Notes under the pieces: generated by a model
What the model was told of the DNA's origin: nothing
Database searches by the model: none
The model's input: the letters and a program-made list of their open reading frames with translations, nothing else
From: Streptococcus sp. 263_SSPC
Lineage (GTDB): Bacteria; Bacillota; Bacilli; Lactobacillales; Aerococcaceae
Direction: 5' to 3'
DNA length: 54,503 bases
Assembly (NCBI RefSeq): GCF_001071995.1
Contig: NZ_JVNU01000010.1
Coordinates: forward strand, 93 to 54,595
Part shown: positions 34,141-43,149 of the stretch, one piece after another
Layout: every line of letters begins with the position of its first letter
How positions within the stretch are numbered: the first letter of the stretch is position 1
Program-made: the position numbers and the translations under genes

Positions 34141-35631
34141 CTAATCCCACTTCCCCTGCAAAATTTCTTGTAAGAACTTCTTAGGCATCCAGAACGAATG
34201 CTTCGTAATTCTTCTTCCATCGGGCAGCGGATTCGTATCTGAAAGTTTTCCTTTTCCGACAAAAACATCTTTTTCAATCTCATAATAAGAGTTTGAAGCA
34301 TGAATTTTTGTAAATAAGAATGGGTTCGCTTGACTCTGCGGGAAAGTAGTCGATACTCCCTTATCAGACTGTGTTAACTGTACCCCGTCATTAATAATGG
34401 CACGTGTTTCATTCCATACGCGTTGTGCTTCATCTATTAAACGCTCAGGGAATCCCCAGAACTTCACTTGATTTAATACGTACTCACCTGAAGCTTCTTC
34501 CTTAAATACGACAAACATATAACGTTTATCACAAATTTCTTGGAAAACATGAGACTCTTCCCAATTATCATTTTGCGCTAACTCGATAAAATCATAAACC
34601 TTAAATGGAGAATCTTCTTTAGGGAGGTCATCCTGATTCACTCGAATGACTCTAAGATTCATATTCGCTTTCTGAAACTCTTGAGTATTTTCTAAGTCAC
34701 CAGTAATGCCAATCATTTTTCTGATTAACAAACTATTTTTAGATTTTGAGCGAACAGGAACCTCAAACGCATCATATAAGTCTTCTGCTTTCCATCCTTT
34801 ATACTTCAAAATCTTTTCTTCAATAAGCTGAGTAAAAGTTTTTTTCGTACCTTTTGCAGTAGCTAACACACTCTCCTGCTCATGACTAGCAAAGATTTTA
34901 TGATTAATCAAATACGTCATGTAACTTGACTTTAATTCCCAAGCACGTTGTTTTGCTAAAACATCACTAAAAGGTTGTTTTTTCCAATCTTTGCCTTTAC
35001 CAGCTCCTTTGGTACAAGTTGATAAATAGTTGCCATCGGATTCAGATAGTTCGTGTGCTCGTCCCTCTTTAATCTTCTGAGTGATTCGAGCGTAATCATC
35101 TAAAATGACATTCATATCTTCCTCAAACCATTCAAACAAGAATACTTTTTCAATCATATAATCATAAAGCGTTTGTTCAGGAATCAAGCCATTATAAAAT
35201 AGTAAAAGCATTTTGGAACATTTTTTCCACAAATGAGATTGATAAAAATCGTCCAAATTCTCTTCGAAGTAATTAATAATTGTTAAGACTAATCGTTCTT
35301 TAGCAGAAATTGTCCCATTCTTATTAACTTTAAATGGTGTCACCTTAAGCTCTACACCAATTTCTTCAAAATCAGCTGCAGCGTTACTATTCGGTTGGTA
35401 TCCAAAATAATAGCGTTCAATATAATTCCCATACTGCCCTTTTGAGGATGGTTTAATTTCTTTTTTCTCATACTCATTGGCTTCTTGGTTTTGATAATCC
35501 TCGTAAGTCTTATAATCCGCCTCATCATATTCTTTTAAAATGTCTGAGAATTTTCGATTTAGGATTTTTTCAGAATACTGAATTACTTCTTCTAAATTTG
35601 TGTTGTCATAATTAAAGAGTTCTTGTCCCAT
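34141..35631 (-). CDS. Sau3AI/MutH-family type II restriction endonuclease
   Basis: The 496-residue protein is the length of Sau3AI. The N-terminal half contains the MutH/Sau3AI active-site pattern: an early Glu/Asp-rich region, then NSNAAADFEEIGVELKVTPF (Asp...Glu-x-Lys, near residues 85-100). The C-terminal half looks like the second, DNA-binding MutH-like domain with a degenerate site (around KNSLLIRKMIGITGDLENTQ). Sau3AI cuts before GATC and is blocked by cytosine methylation, fitting the C5 methyltransferase 74 bp downstream. It is the first gene of the R-M unit. Confidence 0.88.
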   Translation of the reverse strand: MGQELFNYDNTNLEEVIQYSEKILNRKFSDILKEYDEADYKTYEDYQNQEANEYEKKEIKPSSKGQYGNYIERYYFGYQPNSNAAADFEEIGVELKVTPFKVNKNGTISAKERLVLTIINYFEENLDDFYQSHLWKKCSKMLLLFYNGLIPEQTLYDYMIEKVFLFEWFEEDMNVILDDYARITQKIKEGRAHELSESDGNYLSTCTKGAGKGKDWKKQPFSDVLAKQRAWELKSSYMTYLINHKIFASHEQESVLATAKGTKKTFTQLIEEKILKYKGWKAEDLYDAFEVPVRSKSKNSLLIRKMIGITGDLENTQEFQKANMNLRVIRVNQDDLPKEDSPFKVYDFIELAQNDNWEESHVFQEICDKRYMFVVFKEEASGEYVLNQVKFWGFPERLIDEAQRVWNETRAIINDGVQLTQSDKGVSTTFPQSQANPFLFTKIHASNSYYEIEKDVFVGKGKLSDTNPLPDGRRITKHSFWMPKKFLQEILQGKWD

Positions 35632-35692
35632 ACACTTATCTCCCTTATTGTAGTTTTATTGTACATGAAAACTACATCAACTTAAATAAAAA

Positions 35693-35722
35693 AATAACCA
35701 CCAGGTAAAACTGGTGATTATT
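35693..35722 (-). terminator. Terminator of the SDR gene
   Basis: AATAACCACCAG pairs with CTGGTGATTATT around GTAAAA, followed by a T-rich minus-strand tail. Confidence 0.85.
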
Positions 35723-35743
35723 TCTTTTCAAATTTTATTTTCT

Positions 35744-36541
35744 TTAATTCGTCCCCATGCTCATGGTTTCTGGCAAGGTGCTGCCGCCGTCGATAACGAT
35801 TTGACTTCCTGTGAGATAGCTAGCTTCGTCACTTCCTAGGAAGGCGAAGAGTTCGCCGACTTCGAGTGGGTCTGCCAAGCGTTTCATTGGCACGCCTACT
35901 GTGATGTCTTGGATGGCACTTTCTGGGTTATCTGGGTTGGATTCAATAGCCATCTTCTCAACCATTGGAGTACGCGCATATCCCAGTTGTGAACAGTTCA
36001 CACGGATATGACGGTCTGCGTATTCTACGGCCAAGCATTTCGTTAAGCCAACGAGCGCTGCTTTGGTCATGGCATAGGCTGCTTCTCCGGCATCGGCTAC
36101 GATATCCCCTGTGACGGAAGAGGCAATGACGATGCTACCGCCGCCTTGTTCAAGCATATAAGGAATAACGGCTTGACAGCTATTCCATACCCCTTTGATA
36201 TTCACGTCGATATGGAAGTCGCGCATTTCATCGCTCATTTCTTCAAATGGAGCCAAGCGACAAACCCCAGCGTTGCAACAAGCTACATTCACTTCCCCGA
36301 AGGCCTCTTTTGCCTTCTTGGCTGCTTCTTTCATATGGTCTTTGTTGGAGACATCGCCGACATAAGTGACGATTTGGGCGCCGTAGGTTTCTCTTAATTC
36401 TTTGGCGGTTTCTTCGACTTCTGGTAATAAGTCGACAAGGCACATCTTAGCGCCGTATTTGGCATAGACCGTTGCGATTCCCTTACCGAGTCCAACGGCT
36501 GCTCCAGTGATCAGTGCTACTTTTCCTTCTAATTTTTTCAT
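35744..36541 (-). CDS. ucpA: UcpA-like short-chain dehydrogenase
   Basis: The 265-residue protein is a classical SDR. It has the cofactor site GAAVGLGKGIA with a following VDLLPE (Asp favours NAD), the NAG motif (CCNAGVCRLAPF), catalytic Ser in ASSVTGD, YxxxK in AAYAMTKAAL, and the C-terminal PLEVGELFAFLGSDEASYLT. The motif run matches E. coli UcpA closely, including FHIDVNIKGVWN and VIDGGSTLPET. The substrate of UcpA is unclear; furfural tolerance has been reported in E. coli. The start follows AAAGGAGAG. It is a single-gene unit. Confidence 0.92.
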   Translation of the reverse strand: MKKLEGKVALITGAAVGLGKGIATVYAKYGAKMCLVDLLPEVEETAKELRETYGAQIVTYVGDVSNKDHMKEAAKKAKEAFGEVNVACCNAGVCRLAPFEEMSDEMRDFHIDVNIKGVWNSCQAVIPYMLEQGGGSIVIASSVTGDIVADAGEAAYAMTKAALVGLTKCLAVEYADRHIRVNCSQLGYARTPMVEKMAIESNPDNPESAIQDITVGVPMKRLADPLEVGELFAFLGSDEASYLTGSQIVIDGGSTLPETMSMGTN

Positions 36542-36662
36542 GGTTTTCTCTCCTTTACTTGAACTATTCTACACCTCCAGTGTACCTTTTTGAAAACGGT
36601 TTATCAATCTTATTTTCTATATTTTTAAGTTTTAATCCTAATCCTCTTAGATTTTACAGCAC

Positions 36663-36704
36663 AAAAAAATCGCCTTCCAGAAGGCGTGCCTTCCGTCCAG
36701 CGAT
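36663..36704 (-). terminator. Terminator of the amino acid ABC operon
   Basis: ATCGC (36669-36673) and GCGAT (36700-36704) enclose CCTTC/GAAGG stems, with seven Ts following on the minus strand. Confidence 0.65.
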
Positions 36705-36721
36705 GGTTTTCGTTTCAATTG

Positions 36722-37570
36722 TTATTCTTGGCCTTTGACTTCAGACGTTGCGACATCTTCACCAAACCATTTCTGGCTAATTTGTTGGAAGATGCCCTCT
36801 TGATAGAGCTCCTTGAAGGCTTGGTTCAGCGCTTCAAGAAGTTTCTTATCGGCAGGACGTACCCCTACCGCAAAGGACTCACTCTCGAATCCTGAAGGAA
36901 TCGTGTCGTACTCGTCGGCGATGCCTTCTGTTGTGAGGTAGTAATCCGCGTATACACGGTCGATGAGCAAGGCGTCGATACGGTCATTCTTCAAGTCGAT
37001 AATGGCCTCGTTCACACTTTGGTATTGGTCAGCGTCCCCGCCTTTGACACGGTTCTTCAACACTTCTGGATGTTCTTCAAAATCTAACATCCCAGACGAC
37101 CCGTTTTGTGCCCCAAGGACTTTCCCTGTCATATCTTCGACCGAGTGAATGCCACTCGTTTTCTTCACGACTAAGATTTGCGTATTTTGCATATAGGGAA
37201 TCGTAAAGGCGACTTTCTCGCGGCGTTCGTCTGTAGTCGAATATCCATTCCAGATAGCGTCAATCGTGCCGTTTTGTAGCTCGGTCTCCTTCATGTCCCA
37301 GTCAATCGGTTGGAAGTGAACCGTGATGCCCAGTTTCTTCGACACGTACTGGGCGAGTTCGATATCAAAGCCGGCATAGTTACCATTCTTCTCCTCAAAG
37401 CCCATCGGTACAAAGGTATTATCGAAGCCGACCGTGATGCTTTTTTGTTGTTGGTATTTATCCCAGTTATCGACTTTTGGATTGCTTGCTAGTTGCGTGC
37501 AGCCTGCAAGACTCATGACCGCCACCCCTACAAGCGCCAAAAGCCCTAGGATTCCTTTTCGTTTCTTCAT
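36722..37570 (-). CDS. Amino acid ABC transporter substrate-binding lipoprotein
   Basis: The 282-residue protein has a lipoprotein signal (VAVMSLAGC, Cys near residue 24) and a family 3 solute-binding domain: ITVGFDNTFVPMGFEEKNG, YAGFDIELAQYVSKKLG, the signature DAIWNGYSTTDERREKVAFT and a C-terminal LNQAFKELYQEGIFQQISQK. It captures a polar amino acid outside the membrane. The ligand is not readable. It is last of three co-transcribed genes, ten bases after the ATPase gene. The start follows GGAGGCCGCT. Confidence 0.93.
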   Translation of the reverse strand: MKKRKGILGLLALVGVAVMSLAGCTQLASNPKVDNWDKYQQQKSITVGFDNTFVPMGFEEKNGNYAGFDIELAQYVSKKLGITVHFQPIDWDMKETELQNGTIDAIWNGYSTTDERREKVAFTIPYMQNTQILVVKKTSGIHSVEDMTGKVLGAQNGSSGMLDFEEHPEVLKNRVKGGDADQYQSVNEAIIDLKNDRIDALLIDRVYADYYLTTEGIADEYDTIPSGFESESFAVGVRPADKKLLEALNQAFKELYQEGIFQQISQKWFGEDVATSEVKGQE

Positions 37571-37579
37571 AGCGGCCTC

Positions 37580-38209
37580 CTATTTCGGTTCGAACGTCAA
37601 TAATTCGTCCGCGATATTTTCGGCAAAGGTTAAATCGTGGGTCACGACGATTTGCGTCATTCCGAGTTCTTTGTTTTGGAGGATTAACTTCTCTACTTCT
37701 AGACGAAGAGCTGGGTCGAGCGCTGACGTTGGTTCGTCGTACCCGATGATTTCAGGGTCAATCATCATCGCACGGGCCAAAGCCACCCGTTGTTTTTGTC
37801 CGCCTGAGAGTGAATATGGGAACGCGTCCTCGAATCCTGCAAGACCGAGGCGTTCTAAGAGTGCGCGTGCCTTCGCGTTGGCTTCTTCTTGAGGCATTCC
37901 GTTCATCTTCACCGGCGAAATCGTTAAGTTTTCTAATACGGATAAATGTGGGAACAATTGGAAGTCTTGGAACACGAATCCAAGCAGTTGGCGCTTCGAG
38001 AGTTCATCAAGCGCTAAGGATTCGCCGTTATAGAATACTTCCCCAGAATCGATTTTTTCGAGGCCTGCTAGCATCCGAAGCAAGGTTGTTTTCCCGCCTC
38101 CTGAAGGTCCAACGATGGCCAAGATTTTCCCTTCGTGAATGGTTAAGTTGAAATCGGACAAGATTTGTTTATCGCCGAAACATTTATGAATATTGCGTAA
38201 TTCTAACAT
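37580..38209 (-). CDS. Polar amino acid ABC transporter ATPase
   Basis: The 209-residue protein has Walker A (GPSGGGKTTLLR), Q-loop (FVFQDFQLF), ABC signature (LSGGQKQRVALARAM), Walker B (MIDPEIIGYDEPTSALDP) and the switch His (VVTHDLTFA). In Walker B a Tyr stands where Phe or Leu is usual before the Asp-Glu. It is slightly shorter than the usual 240 residues, lacking the C-terminal extension. It powers uptake with the permease encoded 12 bp upstream. The ATG follows AGGAGGAC. Confidence 0.94.
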   Translation of the reverse strand: MLELRNIHKCFGDKQILSDFNLTIHEGKILAIVGPSGGGKTTLLRMLAGLEKIDSGEVFYNGESLALDELSKRQLLGFVFQDFQLFPHLSVLENLTISPVKMNGMPQEEANAKARALLERLGLAGFEDAFPYSLSGGQKQRVALARAMMIDPEIIGYDEPTSALDPALRLEVEKLILQNKELGMTQIVVTHDLTFAENIADELLTFEPK

Positions 38210-38221
38210 CTGCTTGTCCTC

Positions 38222-38863
38222 CTATTTATAATAACTGAATTTCTTTTCAATGCGTTTCGACACAAGCGTCACAATCCCGATAACGATGAGGTAAATCGCC
38301 CCTGCTAGAAACATCGGAACGAGGCTCGCGTCGCGGTTAGCTGCGGTACGGCTGGCCAGAATCAGGTCTGAGATTCCAAGCGCGTAAACAAGAGACGTAT
38401 CTTTGACAAGACTCATGATTTCATTGAAGACACTTGGCAAGACAATCTTCGTCACCTGCGGAAGAACGATATAGCGAATCGTTGCTCCTGGCGTAAATTT
38501 CAATACTTTCGCCGCTTCATACTGCCCTTTTGGAATCGTATCGATTCCTCCGCGGAAAATCTCCGCAAAGTACGCTGCATAGTTGAGCGTGAAGGCAATG
38601 AGCGCTGCTGGGAGTCGGTCTAGTCGAATGCCGACACTTGGCAAGACGTAATAAATAAAAATGAGTTGTAATAACAGAGGCGTCCCTCGCATCACCCAGA
38701 TGTAGATGTGGATGAACCAGTTGAGTGGCTTCCATTTCAGTTGCATCGCAAAGGCAATGAGAATGCCAAGCGGAATCGAGAAGATGAGCACGAGTGCAAA
38801 CACTTCTAATGTCGTCACTGCTCCGTGTAATAAGCTTGGTAAAATTTCGAGTGAATAGGACAA
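38222..38863 (-). CDS. Polar amino acid ABC transporter permease
   Basis: The 213-residue protein has five membrane segments and the HisM/His-Glu-Gln signature: an N-terminal LLHGAVTTLEVFALVLIFSI, WVMRGTPLLLQLIFIYYVLP, and the EAA loop in GIDTIPKGQYEAAKVLKFTP. A homodimer is likely, since only one permease is encoded. The start is TTG, after GGAGGTCCTGAA. It is the first gene of the operon, behind an extended -10 promoter. Confidence 0.93.
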   Translation of the reverse strand: MSYSLEILPSLLHGAVTTLEVFALVLIFSIPLGILIAFAMQLKWKPLNWFIHIYIWVMRGTPLLLQLIFIYYVLPSVGIRLDRLPAALIAFTLNYAAYFAEIFRGGIDTIPKGQYEAAKVLKFTPGATIRYIVLPQVTKIVLPSVFNEIMSLVKDTSLVYALGISDLILASRTAANRDASLVPMFLAGAIYLIVIGIVTLVSKRIEKKFSYYK

Positions 38864-38897
38864 ATTCAGGACCTCCGTCTGTTGTTTGATGCTTTAT

Positions 38898-38906
38898 AGT
38901 ATAGCA
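38898..38906 (-). promoter_or_regulatory. Extended -10 promoter of amino acid ABC operon
   Basis: The minus strand reads TGCTATACT, an extended -10 element, 35 bp before the TTG start. The -35 region is only a T-rich tract. Confidence 0.55.
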
Positions 38907-38987
38907 CAATCCATTTATTAAAAAAAGATTAAAGTTGGAAGAGGACGTTCTCATTTTCATTTTTTCAGTTCTTTCAAAACAAGCAAA

Positions 38988-39018
38988 AACCGCAACTGGA
39001 TTTGCTCCAATTGCGGTT
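38988..39018 (-). terminator. Terminator of EamA gene
   Basis: AACCGCAACTGGA (38988-39000) pairs with TCCAATTGCGGTT (39006-39018), one mismatch, with outer AAGC/GCTT. Confidence 0.8.
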
Positions 39019-39025
39019 CGCTTTG

Positions 39026-39979
39026 TTATTCAATAATGCCTTGTTCTTTTTTACGACGTTCTTTGATTAAGTCTTTCACCGAAATCAAGACAACGGCAGC
39101 TAGAATCATCGCCATGCCGACAAAGTCAATCGCGAAGAAATGCTCATTCATGATAAGGAAGGCGAAGAATACCGCAGAAATCGGTTCGACGGCAGCGATC
39201 AGACTACTCTTCACCGGCCCGATATAGCTCGTTCCTTTTAAAAACATCGTGTACGATATAATCGTTCCAATAAGGATAATTCCTACGAGCGAAGCAATGA
39301 TATCCGGGCTATACGTGATGTCCAGCGTTGTAAGGCCGCTCATCGGGAAGAGAATCACCCCTGCAATGACCATCCCTACTCCAATCACCGTTAGACTCCC
39401 GTACTCTTGAATGAGTTTAATCGGAAGCATGATATAAATGGCATACGTAAATCCGCTAAAAATCCCCCAGAAGAGCCCGAGTGGTGTCACGCTCAGTTGA
39501 TTGAGTTGCCCATGTGTGGCAATGATGAATGTCCCCAGAATTGCGAGGATAATCGATGTCACTTCAGACACGGTCGGTGTCGTGCGATTTTTCAAGCACA
39601 TGTACACCAGAATAATCACCGGGCAGAGATACTGCAAGACCGTTGCGGTTCCGGCATTACTGAGGTGAATCGCCTCAAGGTAAGTAAACTGGTTCATGAA
39701 GAGCCCGATAAACGCAAAGAGCGTAATCTTCGCGTAGTTCTTCTTTTCCTTGAAGAAGGCGACGAGTTGCCCCCGGGTGAACGCGTAGCCCATCGCTAAC
39801 AGGCATACTCCGGAGATAACGAGACGTAGGTCGGTCAAGGCAAGCACGCCCATACCGTGTGCCATCAAGTATTGACCACATGCGCCACTCATCCCCCAGG
39901 CAATTCCAGCAAAAAGCGTCATCAAGGTTCCTTTTATGATTTGATTTTTTGGTTGGTTTGGTTGTTCTGTTGTTTTCAT
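39026..39979 (-). CDS. EamA/DMT-family transporter
   Basis: The 317-residue protein has ten predicted helices in two EamA repeats. Repeat one has TLMTLFAGIAWGMSGACGQY and AIHLSNAGTATVLQYLCPV; repeat two has GLFWGIFSGFTYAIYIMLPI and YIGPVKSSLIAAVEPISAVF. Such proteins export metabolites or amino acids. Two starts are possible. The ATG at 39979 lies exactly seven bases after an extended -10, which would give a leaderless message. The ATG at 39922 has AAAGGAA at good distance but would cut into helix one. The C-terminus is basic (KERRKKEQ). Confidence 0.9.
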   Translation of the reverse strand: MKTTEQPNQPKNQIIKGTLMTLFAGIAWGMSGACGQYLMAHGMGVLALTDLRLVISGVCLLAMGYAFTRGQLVAFFKEKKNYAKITLFAFIGLFMNQFTYLEAIHLSNAGTATVLQYLCPVIILVYMCLKNRTTPTVSEVTSIILAILGTFIIATHGQLNQLSVTPLGLFWGIFSGFTYAIYIMLPIKLIQEYGSLTVIGVGMVIAGVILFPMSGLTTLDITYSPDIIASLVGIILIGTIISYTMFLKGTSYIGPVKSSLIAAVEPISAVFFAFLIMNEHFFAIDFVGMAMILAAVVLISVKDLIKERRKKEQGIIE

Positions 39980-39986
39980 ACTCTCG

Positions 39987-39995
39987 ATTATAGCA
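39987..39995 (-). promoter_or_regulatory. Extended -10 promoter next to EamA start
   Basis: The minus strand reads TGCTATAAT, seven bases before the ATG at 39979, placing transcription start at or beside the start codon. Confidence 0.6.
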
Positions 39996-40198
39996 CATCT
40001 ACCAGCGTTTCTTCACGAGTTCAAGTGTTCCATTTTCAGATTTCCCATAGATTCACGATTTCAGTGCCCTGAAGCGATTCGTTTATTGCAGTTCCATTTT
40101 ATTCTTATGACAAAAGTGTGAATTTTATTTTAGGAAATTGCGCGTTTCACCCTTTTTTGGTACACTTAAAAAGGAAAAATTTAACCAAGGAGGTTTTT

Positions 40199-42034
40199 AT
40201 GAAACTTACAGGTAAAGTCACACTCTTAACGGCTGCCCTATTCGCCCTTTCGGCACATGCGGTTGCTGCAGAGACGACACAAACCGAAACGACCGTTCAA
40301 CCGACGACTGTTGAAGTGACAACGGTTCAACCAACAACAGAAACAACAACGACTTCGGAAGGCACTCTTCCAAAAGATTCTAAAAACGACGTCGATATTC
40401 ATGTATATAAGCCAGGTGAAGAACCAAAATACACTGGTCTTTACAAAGCTGACGGCGAAACGTACTACCAAGTGGACAGTAAGCCAATCACGAATACGTG
40501 GAAATGGCACGGAGGACGCTGGTACTACTTTGGCGCTGACGGAAAGATGTTGAAATCAACTGTTACTCCGGATGGCTATCTCGTGGACATCGAAGGAATG
40601 CTGGTTAGTCCAGGCTGGAGCTACCAAGGTGGTAAATGGTACTATGCCCTATCAGGTGGGAAAGTATTCCGTGGCGACTGGAAGAAAATCGGTGGCGTTT
40701 GGTACGCATTCCACGATAATGGTGTGATGTACTCTCACGAATGGAACGACATCTATTTCTTAAAAGATAGCGGTGAGATGGCCGATAACGAATGGGTTTT
40801 CGACAGAAACTACAATAGCTGGTTCTACATTAAGCCAGGTGGTGGTTACGCAAGCCGTGAGTGGAAAGGCGACTACTACTTGAAGGCTGGCGGCTATATG
40901 GCCCAAAGCGAATTCATTTACGATCCAAATTACAAAGCGACATACTACTTAAAAGAAGATGGCTCTTATGCGCGTAATCAATGGCTTTTAATTAAAGGCA
41001 AATGGTACCACTTCCGTAAGTATGGGGAACTCGATACAAATAAATGGATTGGTTCTTACTATGTAAAAGAAGACGGAATGATGGCCGAAAATGAATTCAT
41101 TTACGATTCAAACTACAAAGAAACGTACTATTTACAAGAAGGCGGCTCTTATGCGCGTAATCAATGGCTTTTAATTAAAGGCAAACGGTACCACTTCCGT
41201 AAATACGGAGAACTCGATACGAATAAATGGATTGGTTCTTACTATGTAAAAGAAGACGGAATGATGGCCGAAAATGAATGGATTTACGATAAGAACTACG
41301 GTGGTAAATTCTATCTTCAAGCTGATGGTGTTTATGCTCGAAACATCGTTACCATCGATGGCAAAAAACAAGCCTTCCAAGAAAATGGGTTATGGATTGC
41401 AGAAGTTCCTGATCCTGTAAACTACGGCAACTACAAAAACGTTGTCTTCCTTGACCCAGGTCATGGCGGACGCGACCCAGGTGCAGTTTACAACGGACTT
41501 CGCGAAAAAGATTTAAACATGTCGATTTACCGTAAACTTAGAAGCGAGCTCGAAAAACTTGGCTACACAGTTTTAACGTCCCGCGATTCAGATGTGTATG
41601 TGGACTACGTTACTGAACGTTCTGAAATGGTGAACAAGACGGATGCGGATGTATTTATCAGTATCCACTTCAACGCAACAGGCGTTCCTGGAGCAAATCG
41701 TAGCGGTGTGGAAACATATATCTACGAACCAGACGACGACATTAAGCCTCGTATTAATAAAGTGGCTCATGACAACCCTATTCGTCTCAGCGAAAGCAAA
41801 CGTCTAGCCGACAACATTCATAACTCTGTTGTATCTGTTGCTGGTGCAAACGACCGTGGTGTTCACGGGGCTAACTACGCAGTTCTTCGTGAAACAGTTA
41901 AACCAGCCGTTCTAGTAGAACTTGGGTACATGGATAGCCCTGAATACAAGAAGATTAGCGATGATAAATACCAAAACAAACTCGTTGAAGGAATTGTCAC
42001 TGGTCTTCGCAACTTCTATAAGACAGCTAAATAA
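40199..42034 (+). CDS. Secreted N-acetylmuramoyl-L-alanine amidase with cell-wall-binding repeats
   Basis: The 611-residue protein has a signal peptide (residues 1-23, ending AVAAE) and a Thr/Glu-rich linker (about 25-60). About 330 residues of glucan/choline-binding-type repeats follow (GGRWYYFGADGKM, GGKWYYALSGGKV, KGKWYHFRKYGELDTNKW and so on), then a C-terminal Amidase_3 domain from about residue 420. That domain shows VVFLDPGHGGRDPGAV (zinc His), LREKDLNMSI (Glu ligand), VFISIHFNA (His ligand) and VLVELGYMDS (catalytic Glu). It cleaves the MurNAc-L-Ala bond in peptidoglycan. The ATG at 40199 follows AAGGAGG; the frame extends upstream without a ribosome site. Confidence 0.93.
   Translation: MKLTGKVTLLTAALFALSAHAVAAETTQTETTVQPTTVEVTTVQPTTETTTTSEGTLPKDSKNDVDIHVYKPGEEPKYTGLYKADGETYYQVDSKPITNTWKWHGGRWYYFGADGKMLKSTVTPDGYLVDIEGMLVSPGWSYQGGKWYYALSGGKVFRGDWKKIGGVWYAFHDNGVMYSHEWNDIYFLKDSGEMADNEWVFDRNYNSWFYIKPGGGYASREWKGDYYLKAGGYMAQSEFIYDPNYKATYYLKEDGSYARNQWLLIKGKWYHFRKYGELDTNKWIGSYYVKEDGMMAENEFIYDSNYKETYYLQEGGSYARNQWLLIKGKRYHFRKYGELDTNKWIGSYYVKEDGMMAENEWIYDKNYGGKFYLQADGVYARNIVTIDGKKQAFQENGLWIAEVPDPVNYGNYKNVVFLDPGHGGRDPGAVYNGLREKDLNMSIYRKLRSELEKLGYTVLTSRDSDVYVDYVTERSEMVNKTDADVFISIHFNATGVPGANRSGVETYIYEPDDDIKPRINKVAHDNPIRLSESKRLADNIHNSVVSVAGANDRGVHGANYAVLRETVKPAVLVELGYMDSPEYKKISDDKYQNKLVEGIVTGLRNFYKTAK
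40961..41326 (+). repeat. Two 183-bp near-identical repeats in the amidase gene
   Basis: Copies start at 40961 and 41144 and encode a 61-residue wall-binding unit (SYARNQWLLIKGK..YHFRKYGELDTNKW..). The first 120 bp or so are nearly identical at DNA level, marking a recent in-frame duplication. Confidence 0.85.
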
Positions 42035-42048
42035 AAGTTTTAAAGTAA

Positions 42049-42075
42049 AAAGGTTGGCACTCGTTGCCAACCTTT
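42049..42075. terminator. Bidirectional terminator
   Basis: AAAGGTTGGCA (42049-42059) pairs with TGCCAACCTTT (42065-42075), between the convergent amidase and LPXTG genes. Confidence 0.88.
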
Positions 42076-42090
42076 CTTTATATTATGCGA

Positions 42091-42906
42091 TTATTTTTTC
42101 TTCTTGAATGTCACTACTCCACTAAGGCCTAACGCTACAAGTCCAAGAAACGTTGTAGGAACTTCTGCAAATCCTGTGTTTGGTAGTTCCGGTTGCTTCG
42201 GTTCCTCCTTTGTAGTAACTTCAGTCGTTCGAACTGGTATTATTTCACCTTCCGTCGTTGGTGCTTCTGTTGAAGGTGTTGCTGTTGTTGGTGCTTCTGT
42301 CGTTGAACTTTCTGTTGTTGATTCTTCTGTTGGTGTCTCTGCCTTATCTAAATACACATAGTAATCAAATCCTGGTGAGTATGGATCATTTGAGAACACC
42401 GTGTTTGGATCAAATGTAAATCCTCCTGCCCCATCAGAAGCCACATTAATTGTTCCACCCACAACCTTTTCAGCTTCCCCAGGTTTCTTCTCGATAATTT
42501 GTACTTTTTGACTAGCTGCAAATGTATATCCTTCCGGAACAGCTGGTAAAGCAGTCACTGCTGCTCTTGTTGGGTCAACTGGGTCATTATTAAATGTCTT
42601 TGCTTCCCCTACTTTATTGCCATCTTTATCCACGAAGACAATTTTTCCTAATTTATGATAGTAAACATCATAGTTTAGTTCCATCTCTCCTGTTGGTGAA
42701 AGTTTTCCGCTCGGGATTTCTTTCACCGTTGTGAATTGTCCTGGTACGACTGGAGAAGGTACTGGCGGTAACTCCGCTTCCTCGTCTCCTACTGCTGGTT
42801 CTTCGGCAAATACACTTGTTGGAGCAATGGTCGCAAATGTCATTAACCCACATGTCACAAGAGTTCCTAGGCACAATGATGATTTCAATCGTTTTTTCAT
42901 TTCCAT
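42091..42906 (-). CDS. LPXTG cell-wall-anchored protein
   Basis: The 271-residue protein has a signal peptide (about 1-33, ending SVFAEE) and a compact domain of about 150 residues, with GKIVFVDKDGNKVGEAKTFN and VPEGYTFAASQKVQII strands reminiscent of MucBP-type folds. A Thr/Glu/Pro stalk (STTEAPTTATPSTEAPTTEG) precedes a sorting signal: LPNTG, a hydrophobic stretch and KKKK. Sortase links it to peptidoglycan. The ATG at 42906 follows AAGGAGGAATC. The ligand is unknown. The stalk resembles the linker of the protein at 1-1443 and the post-Cys linkers of the lipoproteins downstream. The gap 42907-43207 holds only two divergent promoter regions. Confidence 0.9.
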   Translation of the reverse strand: MEMKKRLKSSLCLGTLVTCGLMTFATIAPTSVFAEEPAVGDEEAELPPVPSPVVPGQFTTVKEIPSGKLSPTGEMELNYDVYYHKLGKIVFVDKDGNKVGEAKTFNNDPVDPTRAAVTALPAVPEGYTFAASQKVQIIEKKPGEAEKVVGGTINVASDGAGGFTFDPNTVFSNDPYSPGFDYYVYLDKAETPTEESTTESSTTEAPTTATPSTEAPTTEGEIIPVRTTEVTTKEEPKQPELPNTGFAEVPTTFLGLVALGLSGVVTFKKKK

Positions 42907-43149
42907 GATTCCTCCTTGGTTAAACACATTTTTCACAAATATTTCTAAAACAATCCTACCACTCCTATAATGGAATTCAAGACTATTTCCAATCCATTCC
43001 AATTCAAGTTTGTTCCCTTTACAGGAAGAGTTCACACACGTGGTTGTCGCTATCGTATTGTTAACTTTGTGAAATATTATTTATTAACATTGTTCCATTA
43101 AATGATTTTCCAAAAATTTTATCCAATTCTATTCTACTCAAATCGTCAC

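Noticed and set aside
37580-38209. Short ABC ATPase (209 residues) as a truncated pseudogene
   Set aside because: All nucleotide-binding motifs are present in order and the stop is clean; only a non-essential C-terminal extension is missing.
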